From: an uncultured Clostridia bacterium
GTDB lineage: Bacteria; Bacillota; Clostridia; Oscillospirales; Ruminococcaceae
NCBI GenBank assembly: GCA_947584825.1
Contig: CANPWR010000049.1
Location: 1-10,184 of the forward strand
Direction of reading: 5' to 3'
Length of the DNA: 10,184 bases
Made by a program: the position numbers and the translations under genes. The notes under the pieces were generated by a model. That model made no database searches, was not told where the DNA came from, and worked only from the letters and a program-made list of their open reading frames with translations. Of this stretch, positions 5,659-10,184 are shown piece by piece. Position 1 is the stretch's first letter; each line of letters begins with the position of its first letter.

Positions 5659-7980
5659 ATGATGATGTGTACCAGATGCAAAAAAAGACCTGCTGTTGTT
5701 TTCATTACCGCTATGCAGGGTAATGAAAAAAGAAACGAGGGACTGTGTCTTGTTTGTGCAAAGGAAATAGGAATTACTCAGGTTGACGATTATATGAAGT
5801 CAATGGGTATAACAGAAGAGGATTTAGAGAACTTCTCTGATCAGCTCATGGATATAAATGACGGTGAAGATTTTCAGCTCGGAGGAAACGATATGCTTCC
5901 GAACTTTATTAATAGTTTTTTTGAAAGAAATTCTAACGAAAACAATATTAAAAATTCTGATGATGACAGCTATACTGTTGATGACATAAAAAAGAAAAAA
6001 AGGCTGGGCAAAGCCAAAGATAAGGAAAAAGATGATAAGAAAAAGAAGCTGAAATACCTTAATAATTACTGCACAAATCTTACAGAGCGTGCAAGAAAAA
6101 ATGAGCTTGATAATATAATCGGTCGAGATAAAGAGATTGCCAGAGTTATTCAGATTCTATCAAGACGGCAAAAAAATAATCCGTGTTTAATTGGTGAGCC
6201 TGGCGTGGGAAAGACTGCTATATCAGAGGGTATTGCACAAAAAATAGTTTCAGGCGATGTACCTTTTCATATTCGTGGCAAAGAGGTATATCTTCTCGAC
6301 TTAACATCTCTTGTTGCGGGAACTCAGTTCAGAGGACAGTTTGAATCACGGTGCAAGGGTTTGGTAGAAGAGGTTAAAGCACAGGGCAATATAATTCTGT
6401 TTATAGATGAGATTCACAATCTTGTAGGAACAGGCGACAGCGAGGGTACGATGAATGCGGCTAACATTCTTAAACCTGCACTTTCCAGAGGTGAAATTCA
6501 GGTTATCGGTGCAACTACATTCAAGGAATACAGAAAGTATATTGAAAAGGACGCGGCTTTGGAGCGTCGTTTTCAGCCTGTAACTGTAAACGAGCCTACT
6601 CTTGCAGAATCTATTGTGCTTTTGAAGGGCATAAGAAAGTATTATGAAAATCACCATAAGGTTAAAATTGACGATGAAATATTGAGAATGTGTGCAATTT
6701 TATCTGAAAGATATATTAATGACAGATACTTGCCTGACAAGGCTATAGACCTTCTCGACGAGGCTTGCGCTTGCTGCAGTATAAGAAGTCCTGAAGTTGA
6801 GAAATATGAAAAGGTCAAAGCGGAGCTCGATAAGCAGAAAGCTCGGGAGGAAGAAGCCGAAAAGGAAGAAAGTCCAAACTATGAGACTATTGCCAAGATA
6901 AAAGCTGAGATTATAAGGCTTGAAGAAAAAGAAAAGGATTTGTCAAAAGAGATTGATAAGGTAAAGGAAACATATGAGGATTTGTCAAAGGTTATAGAGC
7001 TATGGACAGGTATTCCTGCAAATAAGGTTGTTGAGTCTGAATATGCCAAGATAAGAAATCTTAAGGAAGCACTGAAAAAAAGAATCATCGGACAGGATGA
7101 GGCGTGCGATATAGTATCAAGGGCAATCAAAAGATCAAGGGTTCAGCTTTCAAATCGCCGCAGACCGGCTTCATTTATATTTGTGGGTCCTACAGGAGTT
7201 GGTAAAACTGAGCTTGTAAAAGTATTGGGAGAGACCTTGTTTGATGCTACTGAGCCGATAATAAGAGTTGATATGTCAGAGTATATGGAAAGACACAGCG
7301 TATCAAAGCTTATCGGTTCGCCGCCGGGATATGTAGGCTATGACGAGGCAGGGCAGCTGACCGAAAAGGTTAGGCGCCGTCCGTACTCGGTTGTGTTATT
7401 TGATGAAATCGAAAAGGCACATCCCGATGTTATGAACATTATGCTTCAGATTTTAGATGAGGGAAAAATAACCGACGCACAGGGAAGGACAGTCTCATTT
7501 GAAAATACAATTATAGTTATGACCTCTAATGCAGGTTCTGCATTGAAGGATACAGGTGTTGGATTTAACAAGTCGGATTATCAAATCTCTAAGGAAAAGG
7601 CTATGAAGGGACTAAGAGATTTTCTAAGACCTGAGTTTCTTGGCAGAGTTGATGAAATCGTAGTCTTCAATCCGCTCACTGAGGACAATTATGCTGACAT
7701 CGCTGCGTTGATGCTTGATGAGATGAAAGAACCTCTGGCGGAAAAAGGAATTGACTTCGGTTATGATAGGTATGCTTGCGAGTATATTGCTCATAAGTCT
7801 TTCAACAAGAAGCTGGGAGCAAGAGATATAAGAAGAGTTATAAGAAGTGAGGTAGAGGATAAGATAGCCGAGCTTCTCATTGATGAACTTAAGGTTGAAA
7901 TCACTCAGATTATGCTTACGACTAAGACTAAAAAGTCCAATAATGAAAATTCAAAACTTATTTTAAATATAAGAGCTTAA
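5659..7980 (+). CDS. ClpC-like Hsp100 ATPase with McsA-type zinc-finger N-terminus
   Basis: Predicted ATP-dependent unfoldase that feeds proteins to the ClpP protease. Residues 1-40 hold CTRC (4-7) and CLVC (30-33), a four-cysteine zinc-binding module resembling the N-terminus of McsA; the normal double Clp N-domain is absent. An acidic linker (52-110) and a lysine-rich stretch (111-132) follow. AAA+ module 1: Walker A GEPGVGKT (179-186), pore loop QFRG (223-226), Walker B ILFIDE (246-251), arginine finger ERRF (302-305). A short coiled-coil middle region (about 380-445) suggests ClpC/ClpE rather than ClpB. Module 2: Walker A GPTGVGKT (510-517), pore loop GYVGYDE (557-563), Walker B VVLFDE (578-583), sensor 2 GARDIRR (720-726). 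VGF at 634-636 matches the ClpP-docking loop. Three tandem ATGs start the gene, with AGAAAGGA (5639-5646) 12 bases upstream of the first. A CtsR-like repeat precedes it. ClpE, also zinc-fingered, is an alternative name. Confidence 0.92.
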   Translation: MMMCTRCKKRPAVVFITAMQGNEKRNEGLCLVCAKEIGITQVDDYMKSMGITEEDLENFSDQLMDINDGEDFQLGGNDMLPNFINSFFERNSNENNIKNSDDDSYTVDDIKKKKRLGKAKDKEKDDKKKKLKYLNNYCTNLTERARKNELDNIIGRDKEIARVIQILSRRQKNNPCLIGEPGVGKTAISEGIAQKIVSGDVPFHIRGKEVYLLDLTSLVAGTQFRGQFESRCKGLVEEVKAQGNIILFIDEIHNLVGTGDSEGTMNAANILKPALSRGEIQVIGATTFKEYRKYIEKDAALERRFQPVTVNEPTLAESIVLLKGIRKYYENHHKVKIDDEILRMCAILSERYINDRYLPDKAIDLLDEACACCSIRSPEVEKYEKVKAELDKQKAREEEAEKEESPNYETIAKIKAEIIRLEEKEKDLSKEIDKVKETYEDLSKVIELWTGIPANKVVESEYAKIRNLKEALKKRIIGQDEACDIVSRAIKRSRVQLSNRRRPASFIFVGPTGVGKTELVKVLGETLFDATEPIIRVDMSEYMERHSVSKLIGSPPGYVGYDEAGQLTEKVRRRPYSVVLFDEIEKAHPDVMNIMLQILDEGKITDAQGRTVSFENTIIVMTSNAGSALKDTGVGFNKSDYQISKEKAMKGLRDFLRPEFLGRVDEIVVFNPLTEDNYADIAALMLDEMKEPLAEKGIDFGYDRYACEYIAHKSFNKKLGARDIRRVIRSEVEDKIAELLIDELKVEITQIMLTTKTKKSNNENSKLILNIRA

Positions 7981-8219
7981 TGTTGTTGCCGGTCTGCCTT
8001 TCAAAGGTTTATTCAGAATGTGTTTAATATGCACAACGGCAGGCTAGTATCTAGACGCAAGATATTAGTGATAAAAGCAACCACACATGTGTTAAAAGAT
8101 AAAAAGCGTTCGGAAAAATACCGAACGCTTTTATATTGTCTAGTCTATGCTTTTAAATCAGCAGTTGAAAAAGCTTAAATAATTATTAAATTTCTGATAA
8201 ACGGTAATGTGTGTAGGAA
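7981..8219. other. Gene-free stretch between convergent genes
   Basis: 239 bases between the Clp ATPase and citramalate synthase stop codons. Apart from the hairpin terminator I find no gene, tRNA or convincing promoter. Open frames here are under about 12 codons. Small palindromes such as ACACATGTGT (8083-8092) have no obvious role. Confidence 0.7.
8102..8132. terminator. Bidirectional rho-independent terminator
   Basis: AAAAGCGTTCGG (8102-8113) pairs perfectly with CCGAACGCTTTT (8121-8132) around a seven-base loop. The eight-pair core GCGTTCGG/CCGAACGC is strong. On the plus strand the stem ends in TTTTATATT; on the minus strand it ends in TTTTTATCTTTT. It can therefore stop transcription from the Clp gene (121 bases after its stop) and from the ilvB-cimA operon (87 bases after the cimA stop). 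Confidence 0.92.
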
Positions 8220-9791
8220 TCACTTCTGCTCTTGTACTTTCATTAACTTATATTCAATACTGTCAACCAGAGCTTTAACCGATGCATTGATAATATCGGT
8301 TGACGCTCCGACTGTAGTCCATACATTCTGACCGTCAGTTGATTCTATCAAAACTCTTACAGCCGCCGCCGTTGCAGAGGCCGTGTCAACAACTCTTACT
8401 TTGTAATCAATAAGGTTTATATGCGATAGAACATCAGGGTAGTATTCTGCAAGAGCATTTCTAATTGCTTTGTCAAGCGCATTGACAGGACCGTTTCCCT
8501 CGTCTGCCGCCATTTTGCATTTGTTTGATACCTTTACCTTTACCATAGCACAGGCAGGTGATGCTCGGTCGCCCTCCGGCTCTGTGATTACCTTGAAAAA
8601 CTCAATGTGGAAAAATGGTTTTATCAGACCTAAAAATCTTTTTACCAAAAGCTCAAATGAAGCGTCAGCGGCTTCATATTGGAAGCCTTTTTGCTCTTGA
8701 AGCTTAAGCATTTCAAGAACATCTGCCAAAACAGGTGAGCCTTTTTCTATATCAGGCAGAAAAGCCTTTATTTTTGAGAGTATTGCAGTTCTGCCTGAAA
8801 CTTCGCTTAAAAGAAATTGACGTTCGTTTCCTACTTCGGAGGGGTCAATATGCTCGAATGATTTCGACAACTTTGATACTCCGTCTATGTGCATTCCGCC
8901 CTTGTGTGCAAATGCTGATTTTCCCACATATGAAAGTCCGTCTGAAAGGGTTATGTTTGAAAGCTCGGCTATGTATCTCGCATATGAGGTTAACTTTTTC
9001 ATAGAAGCTTCCGATATTACCTCATAACTAAGCTTTAGCTGTAGATTAGGAATAACGGTAGAAAGGCAAGTGTTACCGCATCTCTCTCCAATGCCGATGA
9101 ATGTTCCCTGAACGCTTGTTGCTCCGCCGATAACGGCAGAAACAGTGTTTGCAACCGCACAACCTGAATCGTTATGGCAGTGAATTCCGACCTCGCAGGA
9201 TACAACTTTACAAACCTCTTTTACTATCTTTTCAATCTCGTGAGGAAAGCACCCTCCGTTTGTATCGCAAAGCGCAATGGATTTTGCACCTGCTTTTTCA
9301 GCAATTTTGAGCGTTTCAATAGCATACTTGGGATTGTTTTTATACCCGTCAAAGAAATGTTCAGCGTCAAAGAAAACATATTTTCCTTTGTCGGTGAGGT
9401 ATTTTACAGTATCATAAATCATATTGAGGTTTTCTTCGAGTGTCGTTTTTAAAATTTTAGTTGCGTGAAGATCCCAACTTTTTCCGAAGATCGCTACATA
9501 CTCGCAGGGAACATCAGCCATTACGCTTACCGATTTATCCTCTTTGACGTCGGTGTTTGCCCGTCTTGTAGAGCCGAACGCAACAATTTTTGAATGTGAA
9601 AGCTTTAAGCTTTTGCTGGCTTCAAAAAACTCTTTATCCTTCGGGTTTGAAAAGGGATTTCCGGCTTCGATAAAATCTATGCCGATTTCGTCAAGAGCTT
9701 TTGTAATTGCAATTTTATCCTGAACCGAGAAGTTCATATTTTCACCCTGGGCACCGTCACGCAGGGTAGAATCATACATTGAAACTCTCAT
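8220..9791 (-). CDS. cimA: (R)-citramalate synthase, CimA type
   Basis: Predicted to condense pyruvate with acetyl-CoA to (R)-citramalate, the first step of the threonine-independent route to 2-oxobutyrate and isoleucine. The 523-residue product is a DRE-TIM metallolyase. DSTLRDGAQ (7-15) carries the catalytic Arg11-Asp12, the HCHND motif (204-208) and GERCGN (236-241) supply metal ligands, and NPKD (49-52) and LCDTNGG (174-180) match citramalate synthases. A C-terminal LeuA-type allosteric domain spans about 370-515 and includes GNGPVNALDKAIR (432-444); in this family it usually mediates feedback inhibition by isoleucine. The length fits the 520-530 residue CimA branch. A 2-isopropylmalate or homocitrate synthase is less likely, given the motifs and the ilvB neighbour. 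GGAGAG (9798-9803) lies six bases before the ATG. The gene follows ilvB by 30 bases, implying one operon. Confidence 0.88.
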   Translation of the reverse strand: MRVSMYDSTLRDGAQGENMNFSVQDKIAITKALDEIGIDFIEAGNPFSNPKDKEFFEASKSLKLSHSKIVAFGSTRRANTDVKEDKSVSVMADVPCEYVAIFGKSWDLHATKILKTTLEENLNMIYDTVKYLTDKGKYVFFDAEHFFDGYKNNPKYAIETLKIAEKAGAKSIALCDTNGGCFPHEIEKIVKEVCKVVSCEVGIHCHNDSGCAVANTVSAVIGGATSVQGTFIGIGERCGNTCLSTVIPNLQLKLSYEVISEASMKKLTSYARYIAELSNITLSDGLSYVGKSAFAHKGGMHIDGVSKLSKSFEHIDPSEVGNERQFLLSEVSGRTAILSKIKAFLPDIEKGSPVLADVLEMLKLQEQKGFQYEAADASFELLVKRFLGLIKPFFHIEFFKVITEPEGDRASPACAMVKVKVSNKCKMAADEGNGPVNALDKAIRNALAEYYPDVLSHINLIDYKVRVVDTASATAAAVRVLIESTDGQNVWTTVGASTDIINASVKALVDSIEYKLMKVQEQK

Positions 9792-9797
9792 ATCTAT

Positions 9798-9803
9798 CTC
9801 TCC
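9798..9803 (-). promoter_or_regulatory. Ribosome binding site of cimA
   Basis: Reads GGAGAG on the minus strand, six bases before the ATG at 9791. It lies in the 30-base ilvB-cimA gap and confirms the start. Confidence 0.75.
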
Positions 9804-9821
9804 ATTCTTAGCAACCGCTTA

Positions 9822-10184
9822 TCAGTCGTCTATCTCAATTTCCATAATCTGATCGTTTATGTCAGCTCCGGCAGGAACCATAGGAAGTACATTTATATCC
9901 TTATGTATCCTGCAATCAATAAGACACGGTCTGTTTGATTTAAGAGCCTTTTCAAGAACGCTCTTTATATCAGATTTCTTTTCTATAATATAGCCGTCGA
10001 TTCCAAACGCTTCGGCAAGTTTCATATAGTCTGTTTTCCTGTCAATATCAGTTTCGGAGAAATGCTTTTTGTAAAATAGTCTCTGCCACTGGCGAACCAT
10101 TCCAAGAACATTATTATTAAACACAAGCTCTATTACGGGTATGTTGTGTTTTTTAAGAGTTGAAAGCTCGTTCAAGTTCATAAA
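9822..10184 (-). CDS. ilvB: Acetolactate synthase large subunit, C-terminal part
   Basis: Thiamine-diphosphate enzyme that makes 2-acetolactate or 2-aceto-2-hydroxybutyrate for valine, leucine and isoleucine synthesis. The 121 codons present run into the window edge. The first residues, F-M-N-L-N-E-L, fall just after the expected GDGSF of the ThDP-binding motif, so the ATG at 10181 is an internal methionine, not a start. The end of the ThDP/Mg motif is visible in NNNVLGMVRQWQ, followed by the family's LAEAFGIDGY and the C-terminal VLPMVPAGAD. About 430-450 N-terminal residues lie outside the window. The protein ends normally at a TGA. With cimA directly downstream, the operon would link 2-oxobutyrate supply to acetohydroxybutyrate formation. 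A catabolic acetolactate synthase is less likely, given this context and the GMVRQWQ motif. Confidence 0.94.
   Translation of the reverse strand, partial: FMNLNELSTLKKHNIPVIELVFNNNVLGMVRQWQRLFYKKHFSETDIDRKTDYMKLAEAFGIDGYIIEKKSDIKSVLEKALKSNRPCLIDCRIHKDINVLPMVPAGADINDQIMEIEIDD

Noticed and set aside
5646..5723. 25-codon open frame overlapping the start of the Clp gene, a possible leader peptide
   Set aside because: Its ATG overlaps the ribosome binding site itself, leaving no spacing for initiation, and the peptide shows no leader-like pattern.
7991..8044. GTCTGCC and GGCAGGC as a second hairpin or structured RNA after the Clp gene
   Set aside because: Seven pairs including a G-U, with a loop of nearly 40 bases and no T run; too weak to call.
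8735..9452. Two plus-strand open frames (8735-9004 and 9174-9452) inside cimA
   Set aside because: Both are antisense to conserved CimA motifs and lack start signals; the frames are open by chance.
10179..10181. ATG as the start of a small minus-strand gene
   Set aside because: The translation aligns with the middle of the acetolactate synthase ThDP domain, and the preceding in-frame Phe fits the family motif. It is an internal methionine.

Overview
The window looks like chromosomal DNA from a low-GC Gram-positive of the class Clostridia, most likely an Oscillospiraceae/Ruminococcaceae-type gut anaerobe. This rests on four things: the A+T-rich codon use with Shine-Dalgarno sites before nearly every gene (two of them with TTG starts), the ecfA2/ecfT/truA neighbourhood, a DUF5711-like membrane protein next to a CvpA-family protein, and a Clp ATPase with a CxxC zinc-finger N-terminus. 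The species cannot be named from the sequence alone. I see no insertion sequence, prophage, CRISPR array, tRNA or rRNA.

Left arm, plus strand (1-5573): a tightly spaced run of six genes. It holds the 3' part of ecfA2 (vitamin/metal ECF transporter ATPase), ruvB (Holliday junction motor), ecfT (ECF transmembrane coupler), truA (tRNA pseudouridine synthase), a membrane-anchored probable beta-propeller protein of DUF5711 type, and a long CvpA-family membrane protein. EcfA2 and EcfT belong to one ECF module and would be expected side by side; here ruvB sits between them. Gaps range from 4 to 55 bases and no internal terminator is visible, so co-transcription is likely.

Middle (5574-8219): an 85-base intergenic stretch contains an A+T-rich hairpin followed by a T run, a possible -10 box, and a direct repeat with a 10-base period that resembles a CtsR heat-shock operator. 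Then comes a 773-residue Clp/Hsp100 ATPase. It has both AAA+ modules and a VGF ClpP-docking loop, but a McsA-like zinc finger replaces the usual Clp N-domain. A 239-base gene-free stretch follows and carries one strong hairpin with T runs on both sides, which can terminate transcription from both directions.

Right arm, minus strand (8220-10184): the C-terminal part of the acetolactate synthase large subunit (ilvB) is followed after 30 bases by an (R)-citramalate synthase (cimA) type gene. Together they suggest isoleucine synthesis starting from pyruvate and acetyl-CoA rather than from threonine. No ilvN lies between or after them in the window.

Most of the window is ordinary housekeeping DNA. 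The most unusual part is the Clp gene: its zinc-finger architecture, its putative CtsR-type operator, and a speculative in-phase slippery heptamer at the domain boundary that could release the zinc-finger domain as a separate short protein.
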